64,000 bases of DNA from Reticulitermes lucifugus. Lineage: Eukaryota > Arthropoda > Insecta > Blattodea > Rhinotermitidae. The notes under the pieces were generated by a model. It searched no databases and was not told the DNA's origin. It saw only the letters and a program-made list of their open reading frames with translations. A program made the translations under genes and the position numbers. The DNA is taken from positions 1 through 64,000 of the forward strand of contig JAKCWW010001241.1 in assembly GCA_026260175.1 (NCBI GenBank). Direction: 5' to 3'. Shown here piece by piece: positions 11,165 to 23,020 of this stretch. Position 1 is the stretch's first letter; each line of letters starts with the position of its first letter.

Positions 11165-12614
11165 TAATTCTCATAACAACATGTATTGTTACATAGGTAC
11201 AAAACCTATTACGAAAGCTGATTAATTATCGAGTTCTTTAGAAACTTTGGGCCTGACTTTACGGTGAAAATTAGGCCGAATATTGTTTCATGATTTTAAA
11301 AGTCTGATTCTTATATGCACCAGCTTTACAGTAAACAACACAATATTTCCTCTATCTGTCAGAGACAAGATGCATGCCTGCTTATAATATATTTAGCCAC
11401 TGTACATTTTAATTAATTTTATTTTCATTTTCCTTGGTTCTAAAACATTTTGTCTCTTACTTCTGTAATTCTGTCATCTCGCTCCAGGGAGGCTCTTTTA
11501 TAGTCGAATTTATTATGATCCAGAGTCTTCGCTGATTAGAATAAATTAGTAAAATCTCGCAGTGCCTTCTAACAATGTATTTTTAATCTCCTGTACTTAC
11601 TGTGTGTCTGACATGAAAGCGCAGTAAGGTAATGAGATACGTTACGAAACACGATATAATGGAGCCTAAGAAAGAAGCTTATAACGTGGATAGTTGGCTG
11701 TCTCAGGCCATTAATATTATCTTATGTATGAAGTGTTTTCTTAAAGAGTTACCCATTTCTCCCTTTGTTTCGCTCAGTATCTCGTCTACATAACGTAAGC
11801 TGCTCTTGTAGTGCAAAACCGATTTATGTTACTCCTGTTGTATTATTTTGCAAAAGTTTAATTCATGAAGCCATCACCACTCCAGCGTAAAGCACAAAAC
11901 AAGCAACCGATAATACGGACTTCTATTTATAAATTACCATAAAGTACACAATTTCGTAAAGACCGTACATTTTACTTCAAAAAAGATCCGGACGAAGATT
12001 GTGGGGTTCCGTCAGTACTATTTGTTTTGTGTGTGTGCTGTTGACGGGAAAGGGGGGGGGGCTCAGAGATGCGTCAGTTTTAGGGGTACATGCCTTTGTG
12101 CAAAAGTCGAGCAAGAATTATATACTTCGAGCTTAAACTCAATATCAATATTATTCGCTATTTTTATTGTAAAACATGAATCAACGAGCACTGAGCACAC
12201 CTTCCATACTTCAGTGTTCTGTCTACCCTCTAAGAACGCATGTAAATAACGTGCATTAAACCCATCAAGCCACTCTGAAATATACAATTTTACAATTTAT
12301 AACCGTGCTTTTCTTATGTGCCATATTACAAATTAAAACAAATTATATTTTCTTACCATATGTGACAGAATTAGGTGAAATATTTAGTGTTTTCTTCTTT
12401 CTTCCTTCCTTTCTTATGAATCGTTAATGTCTCACTGCCTCTAACACGATACACTCTCCAAATTAATTCATAACAATGAACTGTGTTCTGTTCAGTCAGT
12501 ATGAGTAACTGATGTCTTTAAAGAGCGCTGAACTACAAAATCTTAAATACTTCTACGAGCCCCAGTCATTCTAAATATCAGCAATCGCAGCCAATTAAAA
12601 TAATTTGGGCTAAG
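11165..12614. other. Unassigned DNA with a G10 run
   Basis: No coding feature was recognised. A run of ten G at 12,052-12,061 and CT-rich sequence near 12,395 are low-complexity sites. Confidence 0.45.
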
Positions 12615-12841
12615 CTGTGGCGTAGCTAATTTCTTTCACGCTTGGTGCAAGAAATCAAAACGGCCACCCCTTACAGAAATTATGAGTATAAAACAAATTA
12701 TAATTATTTATTGAAATTATTTTTTCACAAGTTTAAAATTTGTTGAGTGCATAAAACCAGTTTTTTCATTTACATTATTAATTTTGCCCCCCCCCTGGAC
12801 TCTGCCCTCCGAGGCGGCCGCACACCCCATCTATGCTCCTG
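12615..12841. mobile_element. Possible hAT-type MITE
   Basis: The left end CTGTGGCGTAGCTAA and the reverse complement of the right end, CCAGGAGCATAGATG, align to the common hAT-like terminal pattern CAGGGGCGTAGCTAG. The 8-bp flanks GGGCTAAG and GTCCTAAG (12,607-12,614 and 12,842-12,849) differ at two positions, as an old 8-bp target-site duplication would. The interior is noncoding, with a C9-10 run and a GC-rich stretch near the right end. The ends are decayed, so the call is tentative. Confidence 0.38.
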
Positions 12842-12849
12842 GTCCTAAG

Positions 12850-15800
12850 AATGTCGGAACTCAGAACGTCAAATCAGAAAATAGCTCGCTTGGTATAAAT
12901 GTCTAAATATTTTCGTCCTAAAAATTGGTAGTCCGTACACCGCACACTTAATGTGATTTTAAAACCACACAAGCAGGAAAGCAAGGAGAAAGATTCTGAG
13001 AAGCTGTTCTGCAAACCTTTTTAGGCTACTGAGGAATGTGAGACATTTGAAAGAGAATGTAGCATGCAGCAAAAAGTTTTACATACAAAGCAGTCGATAT
13101 CCTTCACACGATGCTACACTAAACCAGGATCTGTAGCAATATTAATTTAAGTCATTATGAAAAAAGTTGGCTTACCTGAAATACATTTCTTCACTGTCTG
13201 CATAATTCTCTTAACACGACCTCCTAACACTAGCCCTAAAAATAAATAAATTTTTAAGAATTGCATTTTTGTCCTTAATGAAACACCCGAGAATCTAATT
13301 TTATGCTTGGTGTAGCTACTTTTAAATCCACAAGTTTCACCCAGGACAATAACTTTTTCTCACACCCGTAATACTGTTAGTAAAGCACTGTTACGCTGTA
13401 CTTACTGCAACAACTACTAAAACCTGTTTTATGTGCTGCACCTTAAAATCGACGTTACGTACAAGATAATTCGATTTTGTATGTGCCGAAAGACTCCAAG
13501 CTCCTGTACTGTGTGATCGTTTAAAGTCTCCCGGTATTAGATGAAACACGGAATAGAATTGGCTTAGTGTGAAGTGACAGGAGAAAATAGAGTGGATTTC
13601 CTGTCCGATAGATGAGTCCAAACACTACAAAAGTGATACAGCGCAGCACGTACAAATGTTATTTAGGACGTTTCTAGAATAAAATCTGGTATTCTGATGT
13701 GTGGCTTGGGTACCTAAAGCTTATTATGATCCTTACCTGTGCACTACACATACAAGTACTAAACCCGCCTTTTCCTTGGGGGTTCCTTCTTCACAGACTT
13801 CATTATTTCTAAAAAATTCTTGAAGTAAAGGAGTGAGAAATTTATATATTATAAATTGTCGTGTTGTTAACGGATAATATCCTATTTCCCCTAAAAAAAC
13901 TAATTTCTGAATGCTTATATTATATATTTTACTTTCTACTCCTCCACTGGTGCGTCTTCCATATGTGCAATATGTGGAAAGTCAACTGGGTGACCCACAA
14001 AGAAAATTTCTTTCTTATTATTTGCTTCCAAATTTCCTGATTTTTATCATGCTTTTTTAAAAATTACTGACGCAATAACTGCTTGGTGTCTCTCGCTATT
14101 GATGTTTTGACACTAGTTAACTGGATTGTATCTGATAATGCCAAAAGGCTTTCTTCAGGAATTTTCAGATGCATTTTTTTATTAAAACGTGCTAATCGTG
14201 CGGACTTAATTCACTTAAATTATGTATGTAGCGCATTATGGCCCTTCTGCATTCTCAGTTTCAAGAATGATCGCATTTTGGCGATCGAAATATTACAAAT
14301 CAATTACTTTGATACTAAAAAATTATATTTTAATAATATTGCTTTCCAGAAACGTATGAAATATCGGGTCCCAATCTTTTCCCTTGTACCTGGTTCAAGC
14401 AACTTCAAGGAAATCCCTTTAGTTCGCCTAAAAGTTTTGTGGGTCTTCAGATGCATTTAGGTTTTCACATTATAGTAAATACTTTCTAGCCCACCTTATT
14501 ATCTCTCCAGAAGTTGGGGGAAAAAAAAGGTGAAAATAAAATATTAAAACATATTACGTTGTATTTAAATGTAACTGTAGGTAACAACACATTTATGTAT
14601 ACTGTTCCGAAAATCGCGGACATGTGCCCATGTTTGAAAAGTACTTCACTGTAATCTCGGTTGGACAATAAAGGTACAGGAAAACATATTAAACAAACTG
14701 GATATGACTGCACTTTCACATCTCTCTCTCTCTCTCACCATATTAGATGGAGCCACTGTCACCAAGACATGGCTCTTTTATAGTTGAAGGTGGAGAGAAG
14801 GCATTCGGTTATTCACACTAGTGGCGAGTATATTAAATAAGGTGTCACGCACAGCCGACAAGTACTGGGAGCCAATCTGGTGGATCCTGAGCGAGGCTAA
14901 CATTCCCTCACCTTTATAGTCTATATATTATGAATTGTTACACATTCCTTAAAGTTAGACGGGTTTTGGGCTGAGGATAGATCCAGTTGGAAGGCGTGCA
15001 AAACGCGACAATGTTCTTGTGCAGCCAAAGGAATATGAGTTGCTCAAGGACTGTGTGTGTTGGTTACAATTTATCACATTTAACGCAAGGAACTCTCTGA
15101 AGTATGTATAATGCTGTTAAGGACCCTGCAGTATTTATAGTGTTAAAAACAAAAACGCTTATGTAAGGAATACCTAGGATTCCCCATGAAAGGCTTGATC
15201 AAAAGATTAGCTTTGTGTAATAAAACAGCGCGCAATTTCCTTTCAAGTTTCTTGTAAGTAAGTGTAAGAAGGCTTGCATGTTCACCACCCATTAATTTTC
15301 CATTATGCCAAGGAAATGCAGTTTCATGCAGTTACTTTGACCAATTACACCCATTCCTGTTATATACCAAATAGGCAACGTCTTGCGTGTTACATATTTA
15401 TACCTGCCTTTGTGGTTGTTCATACATATCGTATGTGGTGATCTGCATAGGATTCAGTAACAGCACGCACGATCCCATAAAGTTTTTGTAATGCACAGAT
15501 TAAATTACCACCCACTGTTCATAAATAGTGGGTGTTTTTGACTCCGTCATTTTTTACTGTTACCAAGAGAACAAGCAAAAATTTGTGTTTAAATGGATGT
15601 GGGTCACCCACCTAAATTTAAATACAAAATAGCAAAAGACCATAAGGTATAAATGGAACTGCATGTATATGTTAGTAAATAAAAATATTGGGCATACATT
15701 TCTGTAATTGCGTAACATTGCAAATGTGATAAACTGTGCAACGTGGCTTAGCTCTATATACATTTTGGAATCATCATCTTGTTGTACGTATATACAATCA

Positions 15801-15850
15801 CTATTTCAATCTTTGCGGAATAAACACAACACTATCTTCATGCTCCATTT
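12850..15850. other. Unassigned AT-rich DNA
   Basis: A 125-codon frame at 14,083-14,460 (opening at TTG) and a 76-codon minus frame at 13,391-13,621 have no recognisable domain. A (CT)n run is at 14,721-14,738. A perfect 8-bp hairpin (CACCCACT/AGTGGGTG, 10-nt loop) is at 15,509-15,534, with no known role in this setting. Confidence 0.4.
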
Positions 15851-15855
15851 TATTA

Positions 15856-15903
15856 CCCTACAACATGTTTCGGCCGCGTACGCTGGCCATCATCAGGTAG
15901 AAG
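15856..15903 (-). ncRNA. Hammerhead ribozyme motif, Penelope-like element type
   Basis: Read on the minus strand: stem I 5' arm CUUCUAC (15,903-15,897); core CUGAUGA (15,896-15,890); U; stem II GGCC...GGCC (15,888-15,872) with loop AGCGUACGC; core GAA (15,871-15,869); palindromic stem III ACAUGU (15,868-15,863); cleavable base U (15,862); stem I 3' arm GUAGGG (15,861-15,856). Stem I gives four Watson-Crick pairs (C-G, A-U, U-A, C-G) then two U.G pairs. The predicted cut lies between 15,862 and 15,861. The self-complementary stem III suits the dimeric form reported for hammerheads in Penelope-like retroelements. Core residues are complete. No reverse transcriptase or GIY-YIG remnant was recognised nearby, so this is probably a solo terminal-repeat scrap. 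Activity is inferred, not shown. Confidence 0.72.
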
Positions 15904-17000
15904 CTAATTTGACGGACAGTAAAAGTAAGTAGTTACATATATCCGAATGTACCGATTATCTATATATATACTTGCCAGAAAAATATTGAAATAATATTGA
16001 AACCACACCACTACCTGTAACAAGTTGAAAAACCATCAACGATAATTTGTCTGTCACTAATTACATTTTAAATTAAACGTTGGTTTACAGGTAAACGGTT
16101 TCTGGTACCTGGGAGGTTACTGCGTGCCACATGGCACACTCATGAATATGAATGTTGAAGTTGTGTATACAGATGGCACCACTAGTCCCGCCCATGTTAA
16201 CGCCCACTTCAATCAAATTTCAGCTTAAGCTGCCACATTATTAGGGGCAGTCATGTCACGGAAGATACTACTGGCGATTAACCCTTCTACGCGTTTCATT
16301 ATTCTGTGTGACTCGTATTGGTTACTACGTCATTTGTGGTACGCTATCAGCATTGTTTAGTTAATGGCATGTCATTCTATATAAAGGTTATGTGAAATCA
16401 ATAACTAATCTGTGTCCTTTGTGAGACTGATATGTACTGTTTTGAAGTGGAATTTGGTATTCTGTAATAACAATGAATCTACATGAAATCTGCTCTATAA
16501 ATCTAAATAAAAGAACAGCACAGTTGCATTCATCCAAACCGGAACTGTGTTCAGAATCCTCATCAAAATTACATCCCACACTTTTCAAATGTTTCAGTTA
16601 TTTTCCTTTCATAACCAATGGTTCAGTTTTACGTAACAGAACTACTTCAGCAGTCTTTACTCTCGTATTCACCGCACGTTATTCTGAGCCAGAGATACCG
16701 ACAGTGATGTAGGTAAGGATCCTGCAGTTTGGGTGTCTGTGTGGGTCAGTGAGGCCTGCAAACGTACCAAGTCTTTACTTTTTTAAGAATTTTATCGAAC
16801 TAGATTCCTTTCTTCTGACAGAAGACAGTGTTCTGAATCCTTTGCATGAGATCTGTGATTAACTTCGCTATAAATATAAGCGGGCCCTAATTATTAAATT
16901 GCGGGTTAGGCGACCGGTCATCTACGCTACTGGAGAACAATGCCATTAAGGCCTCATTATGGCCCACAGAACTTGTAACGAATGGGCTAATACCTGTTAG
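15904..17000. other. Unassigned DNA; isolated TATA-like site
   Basis: A good TATA-box match, TATATAAAGG (around 16,379-16,388), sits downstream of a GC-richer patch at 16,090-16,330. No coding exon follows that I can support. Frames at 16,388-16,712 overlap on both strands and look random. Confidence 0.35.
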
Positions 17001-17082
17001 GATATTCTTAACGTAGGAAAATAAGTCTTGATATCCTTAACGGTGGAAAATTCGAGTTTGGTATCCTTAACGGTGGAAGGAG
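17001..17082. repeat. 29-30 bp tandem repeat, three units
   Basis: GATATTCTTAACGTAGGAAA, GATATCCTTAACGGTGGAAA and GGTATCCTTAACGGTGGAAG start at 17,001, 17,030 and 17,060. The unit is 29-30 bp. Confidence 0.8.
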
Positions 17083-17653
17083 AGAGATAGGTAAGACTAG
17101 TGGCCGTGGATTATTTTAATTTATAAAGAGAGAAAGAGAACACAGACCTCAATTTCACTTATGATATGAACATTTAATATTTGTGGCCGTACACTAACCG
17201 AATCAAGCCCAGTTAAGTCGAGTCGATTCTAACTCACTCATATGCTGCATGGATATAGAATTCCTGTATTCCTCTGTCATATAACATGCGTTAAGTCGAG
17301 TTAATTCGAGTCCAATCGAATAAAGTCAAATGTCTGCTTTTGTAGGACCTTAGTTTGTCAGAATCTGCTTGAATCTGGAGTGGATTCGGTTAGTGTGACA
17401 GCAGCGTTGGGTCAGTTATTTTATGTAATTTTAAAGAACGACGGAAAGCTTACATAGAAGAACTCTTAAGCACCTTTGGATTCTTCAGTCCATCTAGATT
17501 CCTAAACCCACATAAGAATGGACTCAATAATTATAAACCCATTTTGAATACGAATTACCCTTCTGAACCACAAGAGGCAAGTTCAATGTGAGGCTAAGCG
17601 TTAGCAGGCTTATGTTGAACCAGTCAGTAAAATACGCTGAAAATATGCGTGAT

Positions 17654-17813
17654 TTCAGGCTTCCGCCGCCATGTACAGATATCTGCGCTTTTCTGGGATA
17701 TTACACAGTGTACAGTGGTAATTATTTACCGACGTTTCGGGACAACATATCTGTCCCATATTCTTCTTGACCATTGAAGATGGGACTGATAAGTTGTCCC
17801 GAAACTTCGGTAC
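17654..17813. mobile_element. Foldback element F, copy 1 (half-palindrome)
   Basis: The left part TTCAGGCTTCCGCCGCCATG, CTGGGATATTAC and TTTACCGACGTTTCGGGACA matches the arm of the long palindrome at 38,343-38,558. The inner arms pair with each other: ACCGACGTTTCGGGACAAC (17,728) with GTTGTCCCGAAACTTCGGT (17,794), around a 20-30 nt loop. The outer right arm is missing, as if the element were truncated after the inner arm. Confidence 0.75.
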
Positions 17814-18409
17814 CTTAATTGGTGAGAAATTCCTTGACTAGCTCCGCGTGTATTACGTTCTCAGAAATGATTCTACTCCATAGTCATCTTTTATTAAATA
17901 TTCACGAAGCAAAGAATTTATTAAATAGGCCCATGCCATTTTTAATGATGAACTGTACCTCACATAATTTATGAAATTTGGGTGACGATATTTTGTTAAA
18001 AATTTTATAACCCTCAAAGAGGGGTTAAGAAAGGCCGGTGCGCTTCTTTTATTTCAGCAATAATTTCCTCCCGCTTCCTTGGCCGCTTGCCTCAGTGATC
18101 TTTCTACCGGCGCCACATATCTTAAGCATCTTCATTTTGTTGGGAAGAAAGGTTTGAGAAGTTTTGTGCTGGCTGACAAACTAGGACAACTTCAAGGATA
18201 TTAGCTTCTGTACTGGTGCAAACACGCGGTTTCTTGGCCCGTTTAGAATATTATGGTTCCTGTGCCAGTCACTGAGCATGAAGTGTGTGGTATATAGCGT
18301 TTATATTTTCAGCATGCAAAAGCAAGATCTTGGTTTAGTTTAGAGGACAATAAAAAGAAAAGGATGGGAAAATCGTTTTACATAACTTTATACAGTGTTT
18401 TGCACGGTA
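17814..18409. other. Unassigned DNA
   Basis: Nothing was recognised between the foldback element and the mariner-like transposon. Confidence 0.5.
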
Positions 18410-19700
18410 CAGTAAAGGGTGTCCTAAAAGTTCCAGTGCTCAAAGTTCATGAATTTATTACATGAAACAGTTTATAGTTATGTATTTGAATACGACATAT
18501 ATACACAGTCTATATACATGCAGTATACTGATGGAGTTCATAACAGGTGTTGGAAGTATCCAGCTTTCTGTTGGAGGCAAAATTCCCTACGATTGCGCAT
18601 AGCCCGCAACACGCGTCTCAACATTGTAAGAGTGATATACTTTATTGCCTGCGAAATGGCCTTCTTGAGATCATTCAGCGTGTGGAGGTAATCTTTATAG
18701 GCTCTTTCCTTCAAGTGACCCCACAGAAGAAAGCTGGCGGGACTAAATCATGGGAACATGGTGGCCAAATGTTGTTAGAGATGAGACGGTCACCAACAAA
18801 GTCCCTGAGCATGTTTATGGTTTCATTAGCAGTGTGGCAGGTCGCACGTCTTGCTGAAACCAACAGTCATTTCATGCAGTTCTAACAAAGCCATAAACTG
18901 TTGCCCGAGACCTCTGACAGCACCTTCTAAGGTGGATTCAAAAAACAGTGGTCCCACATTTCCCCTACGCGATACTGCACACCAAACACCGATTTTCTCA
19001 GCGTGAAGCGGTACTTCATGTAAGGTATCCATTCAGGTGAAACCACGCTTCGTCTGTAAATAAAGTCTTATCCGGAATGGACACACTGTTGCGAATGATG
19101 TCAAGAAACCACTCACAATACTGACGGCGCTTCCCTGCGTCTGGCGGCCTCAGCTCCTGCAAAACATTTACTCGGTACGCACGGAACTTTAAACTTGTCA
19201 GAGCCTTGTGTGTTGACGCACTAATTTGTTGTGACAAACGCCGCACACATTTCTCAGGCGATGGCAATACAATCGCTGCTGGATGTCACTGACGACATCC
19301 GGCGTGACTATGTTGGGTCTCCCACTTCGCCGCCTATCATACTCGTACAATGAGCCAGTGTCACGAAAGCGGAGTACCAGTTGATATAGAGTGATTTACA
19401 TGGCGCCAGAATATTAGGATATTTGCGCAGCCATATCTACACACACCTCTCATAAGAGTTACACTGAAAGTACGCTTCCAGCAAAGCGACTCTGTGACCG
19501 CGTGTTAAACTCATTCTCGAGTACCTGAAGGTCAATTCGCTTCCCCAAGCCTACTTACTGGTCGTGCCATCTACACATGATTCCGCACACTTCTACAAAT
19601 TTGCCAACATCCTTCAGCTTAAAGCAAGTCAGCGAAACAGTTATATTAGCCAAACGGCAACATTTCAACTTCTGAGTACTGGAACTATTCGGACACACTG
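18410..19700 (-). mobile_element. Tc1/mariner-superfamily transposon, complete but dead
   Basis: The element is 1291 bp and is flanked by TA on both sides (18,408-18,409 and 19,701-19,702), the target site of this superfamily. The terminal inverted repeats are visible: left CAGTAAAGGGTGTCCTAAAA plus GTTCCAG; right, reverse-complemented, CAGTGTGTCCGAATAGTTCC plus AG. The transposase gene runs on the minus strand between them (18,538-19,514). Structure and length are those of a full-length element, later broken by frameshifts. Confidence 0.88.
18538..19514 (-). pseudogene. Mariner-like transposase, frameshifted
   Basis: It would cut and paste the surrounding element at TA sites. The start ATG (19,514-19,512) reads MSLTRGHRVALLEAYF, a usual N-terminus for this group. 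Recognisable segments then appear in changing frames: LRFRDTGSLYEYDRRRSGRP (HTH/linker), an 83-codon open stretch with RRQYCEWFLDIIRNSVSIP and LFTDEAWFHLNGY (first catalytic Asp), WCAVSRRGNVGPLFFE, WFQQDVRPAT (second catalytic Asp), SHDLVPPAFF (third catalytic Asp region, where SPDL.P.D is usual), and a C-terminal HLKERAYKDYLHTLNDLKK- to MRNRREFCLQQKAGYFQHL-like end before a TGA at 18,540-18,538. The ~325-codon length fits the family. Several frameshifts and stops make it non-functional. Confidence 0.9.
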
Positions 19701-19810
19701 TAAAACTTTCCTGATAAAGTGATATAAGGGAGTATTTCTTCGTATTCTTTGTTTCCCATTCGGCCATCATGAATCCTGTGTAACGGATGCTAGAGTTAGA
19801 AATCCTTCAG

Positions 19811-20036
19811 AGTTGATACAGTGACTAGACCAGGGGCTGGACGACTGCTTCGAATCTTGGCAAGGGAAAGATTTGCCTCTCTTCTCCAGAACGTTCAGAC
19901 TGACCCCTAGGCCCGTCCAGCCGGGGGCCCTTTCCCCAGGCCATGAAGCTGATCATTCATCTCAGTCTAGTGCCAAAATTAAGAGTGAGTGGATGTGTAC
20001 CTCTGCCCCGCACTTATGCCTTCATGGCGTGAGAAG
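19811..20036 (+). mobile_element. SINE-A copy, internally shortened head
   Basis: The landmarks AGTTGATACAGTGACTAG, GGGGCTGGACGACTGCTTCG, GAACGTTCAGACTGACCCC, CTAGTGCCAAAATTAAGAG and ATGCCTTCATGGCG are in SINE-A order. The tRNA-like A-box end is worn. Confidence 0.78.
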
Positions 20037-21494
20037 AAACAAATTTATTTTCACTTCTATGAATCCTTGAGTCATACGACAAAAAATATTTTGGATTTAA
20101 ATTCTCCCATCGCAATATTTTAAATATATTTAATATCGTAAACTACTAAACGGACTTTGATATAATTTCTTTCAGGCCTCTAACCAGAACACGTAGAGGA
20201 AATGCAATTTTTATTAGTGTAGATGCAGTGTACCAATTATTTCATATGAATATGAAATTGAATTGCATACAGTTTCGAAACTTCTCTATTGGCAATAATT
20301 ATTCAGATATAATTAAAATATAATACCTTTACTTTGAAATATTTTTGACATGATTACCGCAGAGTGGTTCATCATCTTCTGCAGTGCTGGACATATGACA
20401 CACGATGTGAATTTCAAGTGCCACACGAAATAATTTTATCTTGTAACACCATGTAAGAATATATGAGGGTATTGGTGTTAAAAGATGCTTAAAGTATGAA
20501 GCCTGTAAGCAATATCGGAACAACACTTTATGGATAAAATGTGGTGTAACGTGAGAGGTCACGCTAATGCCACTACGACACTAATATTGGGCAGCTTGTG
20601 TAGGTCTCTAGTAAACTACCCAGCTTATTACCTGAGCCAAATGTTGTGCCCGTCTAATACTTGAAGGTTCACTTTGAATTTCACAGGAAATACACTGCTT
20701 TTCCATTTACAGAAAACAAATTATTGATGCTGATTATGAGAATAATTTTTTTTTGTTATTAGAAGTATAAATAAAGTTTGTGGGGAATGTGCAGATTTTC
20801 TTTTATGTTACATTATACGTGTTTTAATGGTTGGAAAACTTACGTTTACAAGTGCTCATGGGCCATAAGTATTGAGCACATGGGCCCAGTGGTCCTGAAA
20901 TTCGACCATTCTGGCATAACCTATTACACCATATATTTAACACATTTCATGTATGAAACATATCATGCCCTTCTTCGATTTCTGGTTAGTGTAATCAATA
21001 ATTAACTGGTACAAAATGCTTGTCTACGCCTTCAAAATTTTTAGCGTAAATTTCTCCCATAAAATTTCAGCACAAGACTGAAAAGTCAAAAGGAACAACC
21101 ATTCTCTTGCATCCGCAATTAAAGTACCGAAGACGTCAACTAGTCAAAATATCGTAAAACATATTTTGAACACATGTGTATTTATACTGTTACAGCAACT
21201 CTTTCAAAAATGGCAAAATACTGTGGTTTCGGTTCTGTGCTGAGTAAAGGTTGACACAAGCGGCAACCAACGGACGCAAAATGCTTAATTTACTTGACAA
21301 AGTGCCACAGGGCATGTACTGTATTGTTAGAACCATAGAGTTATTGATATCAGGACACAATGAAGACAAGAATATTGTTGCCTCAAGCAGTAACATTCTA
21401 GTAATATTAAAAGACTGGTAACGTACGTATAGCCTAAAACTGAGGCGCGTTCGCGTCAATATTATTGCTGTGGAAATGCAACAATTATTGCGTA
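20037..21494. other. Unassigned AT-rich DNA
   Basis: Small frames at 20,329-20,562, 20,778-21,005 and 21,190-21,459 have no recognisable domains. Nothing else was found. Confidence 0.45.
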
Positions 21495-21990
21495 TTCTGA
21501 GTGTGTGTATATGAGTGTGTCTGTAAATGTGTGTGTGTGTTTCTGTATCGTTGCCTTAGTTATCCTGCATCCAAATCGCATCTTTTATGCACAAAATTTT
21601 ATTGTCGTCTGTGGCCTGTCTGGCTGTACCATATTTTTTGACATTATCTCATAAACGGAACGATTTTCGGGAAAAAGTTATTGAACATAAAATGTGTGTT
21701 TTGATTTTTTCTACAACTTTTGTCTTAACAATTTAACATTATTTAAAAGAATTCGGTGAGATATTATCATAAATTTACATAGGCCCTCATATAAATTACA
21801 CGTTATTCTTGTCAGGCTTTAATCAAACTTACTTTTTCTTGAAAGATTTTCGACAAAACCTCGAATATTATATTTCACGAAAATCCGTCTAGTGGCAACC
21901 GACTTGTTCCACGTGGACAAAGAGACAGACAGACCGACGAACAGACATGACGAAGCTAACAGTCGCTTTTCACAATTCTGCGAACTCGCT
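21495..21990 (-). repeat. Interspersed repeat family X, copy 2
   Basis: Reverse-complemented, it starts CAGAATTGTGAAAAGCGACT with GTTAGCTTCGTCATGTCTG, followed by a degenerate TCTG/TCGG tract, then CACGTGGAACAAGTCGG and GACGGATTTTCGTGAAA. It ends in a conserved block matching TTGTAGAAAA...ACACATTTTATGTTCAATAA and GGCCTGTCTGGCT in reverse. The same order appears at 28,655-29,170. A (GT)n tract at 21,500-21,542 caps its far end. Confidence 0.8.
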
Positions 21991-22554
21991 TAAAAGAAGT
22001 TTATTAGGCGTACCAGATAATTTACAAACTGGTTCACTGTGTTTCTTCATGTACATTAGAAATGTGTACCTTTGACGGTAACTGCAACATTGTTAAGAAT
22101 AAAACCACTAGAATTTTCAGATCTTAACATTTTAACCCAATAAACAAAGAGTATAAACGCACCTGCCCCTAAGGTAATTGACACAAATGTTTCAATCTGT
22201 TGCTTGTAATACTATTAGAAATTAAGACGCTAGGAATGTAGTTCAAGATTCAACTCCTGTGAGTTGCATTTGGAATAAATATCTTAGAATATAGGCCACA
22301 TCATTGAGTGTGTTGACTGAATTTTTCGTGATCTTCATCATTTTTGCCATAAAAAACCGGAATATTACCTGAAACTGGGAAAAACCGCTTTGTCACATGA
22401 TCAATCCAAGTGAACCTTCCCTAACCATCATGCCATGCGAGGCTACGTAGCCTGGGTTATTGAAAGTCCTGTTAAACAAACCACAAATATACGACAGCAG
22501 AACTACTTTTAATTATGAACTTGTCTTTCAACAGATAAAACACTATGGTACCCG
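21991..22554. other. Unassigned DNA
   Basis: No feature was recognised between the X repeat and the LINE end. Confidence 0.5.
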
Positions 22555-23020
22555 ATTACATTACTCCATGGAGAAGAGTCCTTCTTGCAAAGCTAATGAT
22601 TTCTCAGCTAGTCTAGAAATTCCCTGCGTTTTATGGAATCCGAAACTTCATTACCGTCTTCATAAGAGCCAGCTACTTCTCCCTATCCTGAACCATATCA
22701 ATCCAGTCCACGAACCCATCCTATTTCTTAAACATCCATTTTAATATTATCCATCCACATATTCGTAGGTCTCCAAAGTGGTCTCTTTTCCACTGGTTTC
22801 CCCACGAAAGTTCTGTATGAAACTCTCCTCTCCCCGACAAGTGCTACATGTCCCGCCCATCCCATTCTTGACTTTATTATCCGAACAGTACTTGATGAGG
22901 AATAAAAAATCATGATGCTCCTCACTATGCAGTCTTCTCCAGTCTTACCTCGTCCTTATTAGCACCCTATTCTCGAACACTGTTGGCCTGCGTTCCTCCT
23001 TTAATGTGAGAGACCAGGCT
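22555..23020 (-). mobile_element. LINE 3' end, same family as 8,055-8,705
   Basis: On the minus strand, shifting frames read RVFENRVLIRT, then DWRRLHSEEHHDF, GWAGHVALVGERRVSYRTF and VGKPVEKRPLWRPTN with MWMDNIKMDV (open over 65 codons, 22,728-22,925), and a WTGLIWFRIG-like end. The 3' UTR reads TAGAAATTCCCTGCG-like and CTCCATGGAGTAATG on the + strand. It is 5'-truncated and broken by frameshifts, and no RT catalytic region remains. Confidence 0.82.

Noticed and set aside
14083-14460. 125-codon + frame as a gene
   Set aside because: It opens with TTG, not ATG. It has no domain, no splice support and no sign of conservation.
15509-15534. Hairpin followed by a T run, like a bacterial terminator
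   Set aside because: The window is plainly eukaryotic, with no operon context. An 8-bp palindrome is not unusual in 64 kb.
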